A program made the translations under genes and the position numbers. A DNA stretch of 35,665 nt, taken from the IMG/VR virus record IMGVR_UViG_3300042320_000117, positions 1 through 35,665 of that record; one strand, 5' to 3'. This stretch comes from a virus. Under the pieces are notes generated by a model. The model was not told where the DNA came from and did not search any database. It saw only the letters and a program-made list of their open reading frames with translations. This document shows, piece after piece, positions 16,937-24,114 of this stretch. Numbering within the stretch: position 1 is the first letter of the stretch; each line of letters starts with the position of its first letter.

Positions 16937-17298
16937 TCATTGTCCTCTTCTTGAGATCCAACCCAAACAGCACCTTCATTCATATAGGCAGAACCAGCCT
17001 TAATCGTTGTGGAAGTTCCGTAAAAGAAATTCTTAGACTTCGATATGAATGTTTCATCTTTTCCAACAACACTACTTCCAGACTTATAATAAAAACCATC
17101 AGTTGAAATTATTGACCTACCAGATGACGATGAATAAGCCATTCCACCATCCTCGGATATTACGCATCCACGGCCACATGAGAATCCGTTGCGTTTTAGC
17201 ACTGCTCCCACAAAATCAGCAGCGTCAGCTTCATCATCATCAGCCATCACCGATGCCATCAGCATCGCCGTCAGTGTCATAGTTATTATTGCTTTCAT
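16933..17298 (-). CDS. Secreted small protein, minus strand, unknown
   Basis: 121 residues read opposite to all neighbours. A classical signal peptide (MKAIITMTLTAMLMASVMA, cleavage expected after VMA) precedes an acidic stretch, two close cysteines (FSCGRGC, possible disulfide) and repeated beta-type segments (GMAYSSSSGRSIIS, GFYYKSGSSVVG, NFFYGTSTTIKAG). Its 3' end overlaps the lysozyme gene tail to tail. No Shine-Dalgarno is visible. It may be a lysogeny-type or host-modifying 'moron', but no family is recognised. Confidence 0.65.
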   Translation of the reverse strand: MKAIITMTLTAMLMASVMADDDEADAADFVGAVLKRNGFSCGRGCVISEDGGMAYSSSSGRSIISTDGFYYKSGSSVVGKDETFISKSKNFFYGTSTTIKAGSAYMNEGAVWVGSQEEDND

Positions 17299-17336
17299 TG
17301 GGAAAAGTCTCTAGCACAAACCGAATGCCGTCAAGG

Positions 17337-17720
17337 ATGAAATTAACATCACGCCAAGTTGGTGCGGTAGGAGTAGCTCGCGTTACTGGCGCGTTGCTGC
17401 GGTGCGGATACAACGTGCTTACGCCCTACGAGGATTTTGCTGGGTACGATGTCGTGGCCGAGAAGAACAATAAGTTTTTCCGCATCCAAGTTAAGACCGC
17501 ACAGACCGTAGAGCCTGGGCGCACCAAGTACCGCTTCACCACCAGCAGTGGCAATGGCTTTAATATCCCCAAGCGCGCTATCAGTGGCGTGGATTATGTG
17601 GCGTGCTGGGGTATGAATGATGATCTATTCTGGCTGTTACCCATCGCCAAGTGCAAAAGCATAACAACTAAGCTTTGCCCCTCGACAGGTCAGAACTGGC
17701 GTGTATTCCAAAGCTTGTGA
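17337..17720 (+). CDS. PD-(D/E)XK nuclease-like protein (PDDEXK_5 type)
   Basis: 127 residues from ATG 17337. GYDVVAEKNNKFFRIQVKTAQ gives Asp38 and a QxK motif (Gln51-Val-Lys53), the arrangement of small PDDEXK_5-type endonuclease-fold proteins. The usual N-terminal Glu is not evident (VGAVGVARV). In-frame starts at 17325 and 17289 exist, but the latter would run into the divergent secreted gene. It opens the early operon and may process or cleave DNA; activity is unproven. Confidence 0.65.
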   Translation: MKLTSRQVGAVGVARVTGALLRCGYNVLTPYEDFAGYDVVAEKNNKFFRIQVKTAQTVEPGRTKYRFTTSSGNGFNIPKRAISGVDYVACWGMNDDLFWLLPIAKCKSITTKLCPSTGQNWRVFQSL

Positions 17721-17896
17721 ACGAGAAAGAGGCTTGGGCTAAGTTTGAGGAGGGATTGAAGGACATGGAGTCCTTTGATGAGGCTGTGGCTTGGGTTAAG
17801 AAGAACAAGAAGATAGTTGAGAAACTGACCATGATGGCAATGATTAGGCGATTTAATGAGGATATTAGCCACGCTAATAAGACTTGGCGGAACTGA
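17717..17896 (+). CDS. Small helical protein
   Basis: 59 residues from GTG 17717, whose last two bases begin the previous stop (GTGA overlap). Charged helices (EKEAWAKFEEGLKDM, VAWVKKNKKIVEKL). No motif recognised. The coupled start argues that it is expressed together with the nuclease-like gene. Confidence 0.55.
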   Translation: MNEKEAWAKFEEGLKDMESFDEAVAWVKKNKKIVEKLTMMAMIRRFNEDISHANKTWRN

Positions 17897-17950
17897 AATA
17901 GATTAAAATATATATCGACACCATCGCAGGTTGACAGCTAAACCCGATGG
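17897..17950 (+). promoter_or_regulatory. AT-rich gap, possible promoter for the recombination genes
   Basis: A 54-base gap contains ATTAAAATATATATCG preceded by TTGGCG at 17884-17889, which could serve as a weak -35/-10 pair with about 17-19 bases between. A TTGACA sequence at 17931-17936 has no -10 behind it. Only suggestive. Confidence 0.25.
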
Positions 17951-18397
17951 ATGGGCAAAATCAATAGTCGGGCTAAAGGTGCAGCGGGTGAGCGAGAGTT
18001 AGCAAATTACCTGCGCGAACAAGGATGGCAGAAGGCTCGCCGTAGCCAACAGTTTGCAGGCAATCCAGAAGGCGGTAGCGGTGATGTGGTTTGCGAGAAC
18101 TTCCCATTCCATATTGAAGGCAAGCGTTGCCAAGCACTCAAGCCCGAAGAGTGGATGGAGCAAGCCAAGCGGGATTGTCCGAAGGGCAAGATCCCATCTG
18201 TATTCTTCCGCCGCAATGGTCGCAAAGAATGGCTAGTCATAATGACCGCCGACAGCGTTTGTGAATTAGCTCGACAGATCGCGCCCGCCAATGTCACTAT
18301 TGAATATGCCAAGACCGCAACCATCGCACAGGGCTTTTACGTTAAGTCACCAGCTTTTGAAGACCTTACCCCAACAACAATAAACCCAAACAAATAA
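17951..18397 (+). CDS. Holliday junction resolvase-like PD-(D/E)XK nuclease
   Basis: 148 residues. SRAKGAAGERELANYLREQG (Glu14), then GGSGDVV (Asp45) and FHIEGKR (Glu56-x-Lys58) form a complete PD-(D/E)XK active site, followed by LKPEEWMEQAKRDCPKGK as in phage resolvase-like proteins. It should cut branched DNA made during replication and recombination. It lies next to the SSB and exonuclease genes, which fits. Confidence 0.75.
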   Translation: MGKINSRAKGAAGERELANYLREQGWQKARRSQQFAGNPEGGSGDVVCENFPFHIEGKRCQALKPEEWMEQAKRDCPKGKIPSVFFRRNGRKEWLVIMTADSVCELARQIAPANVTIEYAKTATIAQGFYVKSPAFEDLTPTTINPNK

Positions 18398-18413
18398 ATA
18401 AAGGAGAAATAAC

Positions 18414-19055
18414 ATGGCACTAACATTAAGTGAATCAGCAAAACAAGAACGCAAGTTGCCCGAAGCTGGCGCTACTGTAGGCGTTCTTTATAGCCTAGTT
18501 GACCTAGGCCACCAGAAAACTAACTGGGATAACCAAGAGAAGTGGACACCTAAAGTCCGCTTGACGTTTGAGTTACCCGATCAAACCGATGAGTTTGAGG
18601 TCGAGGAGAATGGCAAACGCACCACAGTTCAAAAGCCTATGGTCGTCAGCATTGAGCAGACCCGCAGCCTTGGCGAGAAAGCCAGCCTACGCAAGCTTCT
18701 CGAACAATGGCGCGGTCAGACCTTCACCAGCAAGGAACTCCAGGCATTCAGCCTAAAGAACCTTCTTGGCAAGCCAGCTATGCTGACGCTGATCCACAAG
18801 ACCAGCCAGCAGGGTCGGCAATACTGCGCCATCGCAGGTGCATCCAAACTCCCCAAGGGAATGAAAGCACCAACTACCACCACCAACGATCAGTTGTACT
18901 ACGAGATCGAACAGGGTGAAGCTGGTCAGTTCAACGATATGCCCGATTGGTTGCAGGAAAAAATCCGCGCCTCCAAGGAGTTTGCTACCGCTGCTGGCAA
19001 GTCCACGGCCACTAAGGTTGAGGTGGACGCAGACGGCAACCAAGTGCCATTCTAA
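18414..19055 (+). CDS. Single-stranded DNA-binding-like protein
   Basis: 213 residues with AAGGAGA before the ATG. LPEAGATVGVLYSLVDLGHQ, KVRLTFELPD and a central beta-rich domain match phage DUF669/OB-type ssDNA-binding proteins. The C-terminal tip VDADGNQVPF is acidic then Pro-Phe, resembling the SSB tail (DDxIPF) that docks partner enzymes. It probably coats ssDNA for the adjacent exonuclease and resolvase. Confidence 0.7.
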   Translation: MALTLSESAKQERKLPEAGATVGVLYSLVDLGHQKTNWDNQEKWTPKVRLTFELPDQTDEFEVEENGKRTTVQKPMVVSIEQTRSLGEKASLRKLLEQWRGQTFTSKELQAFSLKNLLGKPAMLTLIHKTSQQGRQYCAIAGASKLPKGMKAPTTTTNDQLYYEIEQGEAGQFNDMPDWLQEKIRASKEFATAAGKSTATKVEVDADGNQVPF

Positions 19056-19060
19056 ATTGT

Positions 19061-19879
19061 ATGGCTCTTACAATCACAGCTAAAGAGCCTACTAATTCCC
19101 GTCTGGTCGCAACTGACCAGGCGGGACATTGGTACACAGCCGAGGGTGAATCCGCCCACGTTGTGATTGGCAAGAACGGAAAAGAAAGAAACACAACCGT
19201 AGCCGATGCGCGCCAGATGGGATTGTACCCATCCGTAACCAGCGTGCTTGGCATTATGGATAAGCCGCAATTGACGGCGTGGAAGATAGAGCAGGCCATT
19301 ATGTCCTCGCTCACACTTCCGAAGGAGGCAGATGAAACGCTCGAAGCTTATGCGAAAAGGATCGTCAAGGACTCAAGAGAGTCAACAACCAAGGCAGCGG
19401 AACACGGAACGAGGATGCATGAATGTATGGAGAACATCCTCCTTGGAAGAGCTGTATCCACAGATGAAACACTTGCTCCGTACATCGAAACCTTTAAGAA
19501 GTGGTCCGATGCAAACATTGAGAAAACCTACTGGTGCGAAAAGGGTCTTGTCGGCGCAGGCTATGCGGGAAGGTGTGATGCCTACGTCAAGCTACGCGGT
19601 ATTGGTGACGCTATCATCGACCTAAAGAATCGTAAGGTTAATCCTAAGTACGATCCATTCTACGATACAGATTGCGCCCAACTTTGGGCATACCGAAATG
19701 CAAGCGAGAATCCTAAGTGTGCCTGCGTGTCGGTGGTCCTAGCATCCAACGATGCTACCAAGCTGACAACGAAGGTGTGGGACGAAGACGAACTCTACCA
19801 AGCTGGTATTGCCTTTTGTGCAATGCAGAAAGTCTGGGCTTGGGTTAAAGGCTACACGCCTCCTGGGATGAAGTTATGA
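19061..19879 (+). CDS. RecB/Cas4-like PD-(D/E)XK exonuclease
   Basis: 272 residues. All expected motifs are present: YPSVTSVLGIMDKP near the N-terminus, HGTRMHECMENILLG (His115/His120), Glu160, GRCDAYVK (Asp173), IIDLKNRK (Asp187-x-Lys189) and AQLWAYRN (Gln207). It likely resects DNA ends for phage recombination with the SSB-like protein encoded just upstream. The stop overlaps the next start (ATGA). Confidence 0.8.
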   Translation: MALTITAKEPTNSRLVATDQAGHWYTAEGESAHVVIGKNGKERNTTVADARQMGLYPSVTSVLGIMDKPQLTAWKIEQAIMSSLTLPKEADETLEAYAKRIVKDSRESTTKAAEHGTRMHECMENILLGRAVSTDETLAPYIETFKKWSDANIEKTYWCEKGLVGAGYAGRCDAYVKLRGIGDAIIDLKNRKVNPKYDPFYDTDCAQLWAYRNASENPKCACVSVVLASNDATKLTTKVWDEDELYQAGIAFCAMQKVWAWVKGYTPPGMKL

Positions 19880-20391
19880 TCCCAGTAAAATTAGAGCCAT
19901 ACGAGATGAATGTTGCCATAGCTGTTGGTGCTGCTAGGAACGCGAGCGCAATATTAAAGGGATCTAAAAACGTATATGATGGAGATCCAGTTAGATATTG
20001 GGGTCAACACATTGACGGTGCTGGCGCGGAAATGGCATTTGCCAAGTTCATTGGATTGTATTGGGATGGCTCTGTTGACACATACAGGAAGAACAGCGGT
20101 GATCTTCCGCACACTGGCATTGATGTTAAGCATTCCAAGGATGGATTCTGGAAGGTGAAGGATCGGGATAAGGGTGATCTTGTTTTGGTTAGCGGGATAA
20201 TGCCAGAGTTTATTATTGATTCATATTGTGATTCAGATGAAGTCAAGCAAGCATCTCCTCAGATAAGCACTGGATTGTGGAATGTTGCCGAGTCAGTCAA
20301 GAGAAGGAATTTCGATGTCTTGATGAAAAGAATATGGCGTAAGTCATTTGATGCTCGAACAGCAATTATGAATATGGGAGGAAGTTTATGA
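19876..20391 (+). CDS. Conserved phage protein with restriction endonuclease-like motifs
   Basis: 171 residues. HIDGAGAEMAFAKFIGLYW (Glu52), NSGDLP (Asp76) and GIDVKHS (Asp83-x-Lys85), then GDLVLVSGIMPEF. This combination recurs in phage hypothetical proteins I recall that have a conserved GA-GE-A-AK helix followed by a D-x-K-like strand, and it suggests a PD-(D/E)XK fold. Function unknown; it may be a nuclease or an inactive DNA-binding relative. Confidence 0.6.
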   Translation: MIPVKLEPYEMNVAIAVGAARNASAILKGSKNVYDGDPVRYWGQHIDGAGAEMAFAKFIGLYWDGSVDTYRKNSGDLPHTGIDVKHSKDGFWKVKDRDKGDLVLVSGIMPEFIIDSYCDSDEVKQASPQISTGLWNVAESVKRRNFDVLMKRIWRKSFDARTAIMNMGGSL

Positions 20392-20459
20392 TTGACCCAC
20401 AAGACGTACTTTGGCTAGAAGGATTGCTAGACGAATTTTATAGGAGGCTTGCAAAATGA
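20388..20459 (+). CDS. 23-residue ORF coupling two genes
   Basis: Reads MIDPQDVLWLEGLLDEFYRRLAK. A strong GGGAGG site lies just upstream, the ATG overlaps the previous stop (ATGA), and its own stop overlaps the next start. Its codons AGGAGG provide the ribosome site of the next gene. It is a genuine tiny acidic helical protein or a translational relay. Confidence 0.5.
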   Translation: MIDPQDVLWLEGLLDEFYRRLAK

Positions 20460-20752
20460 CTGCACCAACGATTCAAGAAATGGGCAATGCCGCACAGGAG
20501 ATTGTGTGGCGTGTTATGGGTAAAGGATCAGACAAGTCTGCCTACGGAGATTGGTTGGAGAAGGATAGGCCGACTCACGATTACCATATTGCCAGGGCGA
20601 TTCGCCACCTAGCCACAGCGCAAATGCAGCTGCACAAGTCCTCGCCTTGTCCAGATAATAACGGCGAAACAAGTGTTGACCACTTAGAGCGTGCGCTGGT
20701 AAGGTCGCTGTTCGTGTTAGCACAAATCAAAAAGGAAGTACCAAGACTATGA
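20456..20752 (+). CDS. Small helical protein, DUF5664-like
   Basis: 98 residues. YHIARAIRHLATAQMQ and DNNGETSVDHLERALVRSLFVLAQ recall the all-helical DUF5664/dNTP-hydrolase-like phage proteins with paired 'RHL ... D-ETG-HL-HA' segments. The likeness is partial. Preceded by AGGAGG. Possible role in nucleotide metabolism, not established. Confidence 0.55.
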   Translation: MTAPTIQEMGNAAQEIVWRVMGKGSDKSAYGDWLEKDRPTHDYHIARAIRHLATAQMQLHKSSPCPDNNGETSVDHLERALVRSLFVLAQIKKEVPRL

Positions 20753-20919
20753 ACCAAGAAGAAATAGACAAAGATTGGGATGAGTTTTTCAGCAAGCCTC
20801 GTCCTTGGCTTTACTCAAACTATGGAGACAAAGCAAGCGACAGCGATGAATCTGAAACACAGGAATCTTTCCAGAAGTTTTGCGATAACGAAGGAAACAA
20901 TAGGTATCCCAGAGAATGA
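20749..20919 (+). CDS. Small acidic protein
   Basis: 56 residues, MNQEEIDKDWDEFFSKPRPW then an Asp/Ser/Glu-rich stretch. ATGA overlaps at both ends and AAAGGAAG upstream support expression. No family recognised; such small acidic phage proteins sometimes bind host enzymes, but nothing specific shows that here. Confidence 0.5.
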   Translation: MNQEEIDKDWDEFFSKPRPWLYSNYGDKASDSDESETQESFQKFCDNEGNNRYPRE

Positions 20920-21053
20920 AGATCACTCGCGTAGTTAAGATTGACGGAGGCTGGGAGCTTTACGGCATATCCGAAAAGGAAAAGAAAGAGATCCAAGTTG
21001 GATTCTGCGGCGAGAACCTACCGCTGGATGCTTGGGTTAGGATTGAGAAATGA
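20916..21053 (+). CDS. Small beta-type protein
   Basis: 45 residues, MKITRVVKIDGGWELYGIS ... GENLPLDAWVRIEK, likely a small beta-barrel. It overlaps the genes before and after by the ATGA arrangement. Unknown function. Confidence 0.5.
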   Translation: MKITRVVKIDGGWELYGISEKEKKEIQVGFCGENLPLDAWVRIEK

Positions 21054-21715
21054 AACAAGCATTAGTAACTCAATCTTTTGGTGAGGATTGGCAGAAGATT
21101 ATTGATCTGACCAGGCCGAGGATGGAGGCGTACTGCAAACGCCATAACTGCGACTTCATTCTGATTGATAAACCACTCACGCATCCAGCCCAATACTCCA
21201 AGTCTGCCATTGGAAACATCATGGCAACCAAGGGCTATGAGCAGGTCACATTTGTTGACGCTGATGTTTTGATTGCAACCGATTGCCCCAAGCTTTCAGA
21301 TGACGCTGGCGTGTTCTGTGCATTTGACGAGGGAGCTTATCTGGATCGCAAGCCAGATATGGTCAAGTTGGCTGGAGCTTTCGGCGGAGTGATTGAGCCT
21401 AAGTTCTATGTAAATACTGGCGTGTTTGTAGTCCATACCAAGGCCGTTGGTATATTATCAATGCCGCCCATTGGCCTGCACCCTAACCACTTTGCCGAGC
21501 AGACATGGCTCAACGTGATGGCGCACCTGTGGAACATCCCGCTGACCGAGCTTGATCCGTCATTCAACTGCATGACTAGCGTGGAGTCGCACTTTGGTTT
21601 GGACCGCTACAAGGATGCGATGATTATTCATTACGCTGGGCAGTCAAATGATCTAACTAGATTATCTAACCAGATTAAGGCTGACGAAGCGAAGCTGGTG
21701 GAGCTTGGTCGGTGA
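21050..21715 (+). CDS. Glycosyltransferase, GT8-like (GT-A fold)
   Basis: 221 residues. A VTQSFGEDW start, then VTFVDADVLI with the DxD metal/nucleotide-sugar motif (Asp70-Ala-Asp72), FYVNTGVFVVH (122-129), EQTWLN (150-155) and MIIHYAG (191-197) are the hallmarks of GT8-type glycosyltransferases. It should transfer a sugar from a nucleotide donor. The acceptor is unknown: modified phage DNA, a protein, or host surface glycan. No membrane segment. Coupled to neighbours by ATGA/GTGA. Confidence 0.75.
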   Translation: MKQALVTQSFGEDWQKIIDLTRPRMEAYCKRHNCDFILIDKPLTHPAQYSKSAIGNIMATKGYEQVTFVDADVLIATDCPKLSDDAGVFCAFDEGAYLDRKPDMVKLAGAFGGVIEPKFYVNTGVFVVHTKAVGILSMPPIGLHPNHFAEQTWLNVMAHLWNIPLTELDPSFNCMTSVESHFGLDRYKDAMIIHYAGQSNDLTRLSNQIKADEAKLVELGR

Positions 21716-22032
21716 GGTCAACCCAGCTATGTCGCGGTGATTACGATGACAGAGTGCAGCAGTTGGCTGGAGAGGTTGCACTCCAAGCTATCCGCGACCT
21801 GCGGATGCTACGCAAGCGAGGGATGGTTAAGGGCATGAAGATTGTTAAAGGCCACCAAGGCGTGCCACTAAACGATGCTCTGGAGTATAAGAACTCGCAC
21901 GAAGTACAGAAGCTACTGCGTGACTTTAAGACTGGCGTTGTCTCCTGGTGGTGCAGGGCAAGCGGGGTGCAGATCGACAACCGCACGTTGCTACGGAAAC
22001 TAAAGGAAAACGACTATGTTCTGCCTACTTGA
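21712..22032 (+). CDS. Hypothetical basic protein
   Basis: 106 residues from GTG 21712 overlapping the previous stop. Rich in Arg/Lys with helices (VALQAIRDLRMLRKRG, EVQKLLRDFKTGVVSWWCRA), so nucleic-acid binding is possible. Its 3' end overlaps the next ORF by 17 bases. No family recognised. Confidence 0.55.
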   Translation: MRSTQLCRGDYDDRVQQLAGEVALQAIRDLRMLRKRGMVKGMKIVKGHQGVPLNDALEYKNSHEVQKLLRDFKTGVVSWWCRASGVQIDNRTLLRKLKENDYVLPT

Positions 22033-22162
22033 TATTGGCTCAATAGTTTGGGTAATCGGTTGGTTTGTGCTTTACAGTTCGCTGACTTTGTCGGCAATCT
22101 ACTGCGCTGGTTACTTGATCTTCAAGTTAATCGAAATCATAAGAAAGGAACTAGACAGATGA
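22016..22162 (+). CDS. Small membrane protein, 48 residues
   Basis: MFCLLDIGSIVWVIGWFVLY is followed by a second hydrophobic stretch (LTLSAIYCAGYLIFKLI) and a charged tail IRKELDR. One long or two short membrane spans. AAAGGAAA lies upstream, and the stop overlaps the next ATG (ATGA). Likely an inner-membrane protein of unknown role, one of two tiny membrane proteins in the modification region. Confidence 0.55.
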   Translation: MFCLLDIGSIVWVIGWFVLYSSLTLSAIYCAGYLIFKLIEIIRKELDR

Positions 22163-22356
22163 AAAAGAAAAACAGAAAGATAACTCTGGTAAAAACATTA
22201 GAGCAAGAATCCGTAAGGGTAATGATCGATGTCGACGATGATCTCTACGAGGCGTTGGCAAGGGCTGGCCGTCAGCACTTGGCTAAAGATAAGATGGCTT
22301 GCTTTGAGTACGCTTTGAACAAGGCGTTGCTGGAACTATGCGAGGAACTCAAATGA
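22159..22356 (+). CDS. Small ribbon-helix-helix-like protein
   Basis: 65 residues. A basic N-terminus (MKKKNRKITLVK), then VRVMIDVDDDLYEALARAG and a second helix pair, the order seen in RHH (Arc/MetJ-like) DNA-binding proteins. AGAAAGGAA precedes the start. It could be a small regulator of this operon. The assignment is tentative because the strand sequence is short. Confidence 0.5.
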   Translation: MKKKNRKITLVKTLEQESVRVMIDVDDDLYEALARAGRQHLAKDKMACFEYALNKALLELCEELK

Positions 22357-22925
22357 CCGAGTTTAAGCAGAAGGTATTGACCGCATCAGTAGATCGCTAC
22401 GTCCTGACCAAGACGCAGTGTGAGATGCTGCGCCAGGATGCAGAAGTGATCGGGATGAAGCGTGCGCCAGTGTTATCGAAGGATGGAGTAACACGTACGG
22501 TATCACGTACGCGAACCTGCTCATCGTGCTGGATTCCGTATGCCAAGCATTATAACTGGATCTACAATATTATGCGCGAGATTACGGACGGCATCAATGC
22601 CGAGCAATGGCGATTCGACATTCAGGGCATCCAACAGTTGCAGATCCTGCGCTACCGCCCACTACAGAAGTTCTCCTGGCATTGGGACACCTACACATCC
22701 GAAGCACCAGTTCGCAAGCTTACGGCTGTGGTGAACCTGTCCGCGCCAGAGGAGTATATCGGAGGAGGGTTGCAGGTTAAGGCTGATATGGAGAACGCTC
22801 AGTTCGTCCGCGAGCAAGGAGCAGGCTGCTGGTTTCCATCCTACCTAGAGCATCGTGCGCGTGCGCCTATCTGGGGTACGCGCTGGGTGTTGGTGGCTTG
22901 GTTTACTGGACCTGCTTGGCGATAA
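22353..22925 (+). CDS. 2-oxoglutarate/Fe(II)-dependent oxygenase
   Basis: 190 residues. FSWHWDTYT provides the His110-x-Asp112 pair, YLEHRARAP the distal His167, and GTRWVLVAWFTGP the Arg177 that holds 2-oxoglutarate: the complete facial triad. EEYIGGGLQV is the usual preceding strand. The type is prolyl-hydroxylase/PKHD-like rather than an obvious TET/JBP protein. It hydroxylates an unknown substrate, possibly a base in DNA given the methyltransferase and glycosyltransferases nearby. Confidence 0.8.
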   Translation: MTEFKQKVLTASVDRYVLTKTQCEMLRQDAEVIGMKRAPVLSKDGVTRTVSRTRTCSSCWIPYAKHYNWIYNIMREITDGINAEQWRFDIQGIQQLQILRYRPLQKFSWHWDTYTSEAPVRKLTAVVNLSAPEEYIGGGLQVKADMENAQFVREQGAGCWFPSYLEHRARAPIWGTRWVLVAWFTGPAWR

Positions 22926-23551
22926 TGGCAACGCTCAACGAGAACATCCCTAGCTTAAAGGCTATGGTGAGGAAGTCGTTTTTCACCAAGAACGAGTCGG
23001 ACAAGGAGTTTTACAACGTCTACGTCTTCGCCTTGCAATCTTGCGCTGGTGCAATCCTAACCTTCCACGTTATGACTGACTCTGGAATGCTGCGGAGTCG
23101 AGTACCCCTATCGGAGATATACACTCACGAGCCAGAGTCCGACATCCCATTCAACTACAAACAGCTTTGGGATTGCTTCTCTGAGAATGTAACCGTGACC
23201 GAGTACAGCTTCTTGGCCTACCACCGCGCACAGATACTACTTAGGGATGCGACCAAGGTTTGGGGTACATACCTATTTACTGTGGATTGGTTTAACAATC
23301 CCTACAGCGATGAGCCGTCAGACTACAAGTGCGGTCATGTATTCGCTGGTGATGATGGCTACTTACTTTGCATGCCGAACAATCGAATCTTCTGGCGGGA
23401 TAGTAATTGGGTTACCAAGAAGTTGCCCGATAATCTCAAGCAATTTCGGGTTGATACCGACCTTCCATCCGTGGAGAATCAGAGTGACAAGTGGGTGACG
23501 GAGGATACGGATTCGTTTTATTATGATCTTCACAAGTCGGAACAACCATAA
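22925..23551 (+). CDS. Conserved phage protein of unknown function
   Basis: 208 residues from ATG 22925, which overlaps the oxygenase stop (TAATG). LRSRVPLSEIYTHEP, YKQLWDCFSENVTV, GTYLFTVDWFNNPYSDEP, KCGHVF and CMPNNRIFWRDSNWV are reminiscent of a hypothetical protein common in aquatic phages. No catalytic motif recognised. Pairing with the oxygenase hints at a shared process, but this is inference. Confidence 0.6.
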   Translation: MATLNENIPSLKAMVRKSFFTKNESDKEFYNVYVFALQSCAGAILTFHVMTDSGMLRSRVPLSEIYTHEPESDIPFNYKQLWDCFSENVTVTEYSFLAYHRAQILLRDATKVWGTYLFTVDWFNNPYSDEPSDYKCGHVFAGDDGYLLCMPNNRIFWRDSNWVTKKLPDNLKQFRVDTDLPSVENQSDKWVTEDTDSFYYDLHKSEQP

Positions 23552-23570
23552 ACAGAAAGGAAAACAGAAT

Positions 23571-23750
23571 ATGCCATTAGGTAAAGACGTATCGAAGAAT
23601 ATGAGTGAGTTGGCTAGGGATAATCGCAGGAAGGGTAGCGAGCGTGGAGCAGGCGGTAAGCCTCGCTCGCGCGAGCAGATGATTGCCATTGCGTTGTCAG
23701 CAGCAGGCAAGAGCAAGCCACGCAAGTTTCGGATGCGGTCTGGTTCGTAA
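23571..23750 (+). CDS. Small basic DUF6496-like phage protein
   Basis: 59 residues: MPLGKDVSKNMSELARDN, then GGKPRSREQMIAIALSAAGKSK, a well-recurring small phage/bacterial protein pattern (DUF6496-like). Very basic and probably nucleic-acid associated. AGAAAGGAAA ribosome site. The stop overlaps the following ATG. Confidence 0.65.
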   Translation: MPLGKDVSKNMSELARDNRRKGSERGAGGKPRSREQMIAIALSAAGKSKPRKFRMRSGS

Positions 23751-23929
23751 TGCAAGTCGAGGCTAAAGCTAGGCTCAAGTGGGCGCGCGAGATCCTTTCA
23801 ATTGCACGCAATAAGCTTGTAGTTGAGAGGAATCGCGCGACTCACGGACACGCTATAGATATGATCCAGATCATTACAATGGTGGATGCGGCAAGCCTTG
23901 TGTGCAAGGAAGTGGTAGGTGAAGAATGA
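23750..23929 (+). CDS. Small helical protein
   Basis: 59 residues, MQVEAKARLKWAREILSIAR ... GHAIDMIQIITMVDAASLVC, two amphipathic helices. TAATG junction upstream and ATGA junction downstream. No family recognised. Confidence 0.5.
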   Translation: MQVEAKARLKWAREILSIARNKLVVERNRATHGHAIDMIQIITMVDAASLVCKEVVGEE

Positions 23930-24114
23930 AAAGCAAGGATGAGTTGGCGATGCAGGTGAGGAAGGAATGGGATGAGAAGGGATATAGATGGAGGCTGTGG
24001 GTTGAAACTGGCGGATTCAGATCCGAGATATTTTGTTATGAGTGGAATGAGAACGAATACTCCAAATGCGTCAGAGAATTGGTTGACCACGCTTACCAGA
24101 TGCAGAGCGTATGA
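23926..24114 (+). CDS. Small protein upstream of the methyltransferase
   Basis: 62 residues, MKSKDELAMQVRKEWDEKG, then an aromatic-rich beta segment (WRLWVETGGF, IFCYEWNENEY) and a C-terminal helix. ATGA overlap with the methyltransferase start. Unknown function; co-translation suggests that it acts with the methyltransferase or is just part of the operon. Confidence 0.5.
   Translation: MKSKDELAMQVRKEWDEKGYRWRLWVETGGFRSEIFCYEWNENEYSKCVRELVDHAYQMQSV

Noticed and set aside
23363-23811. Antisense ORFs of 130 and 65 codons
   Set aside because: They oppose overlapping plus-strand genes joined by TAATG junctions and lack start signals.
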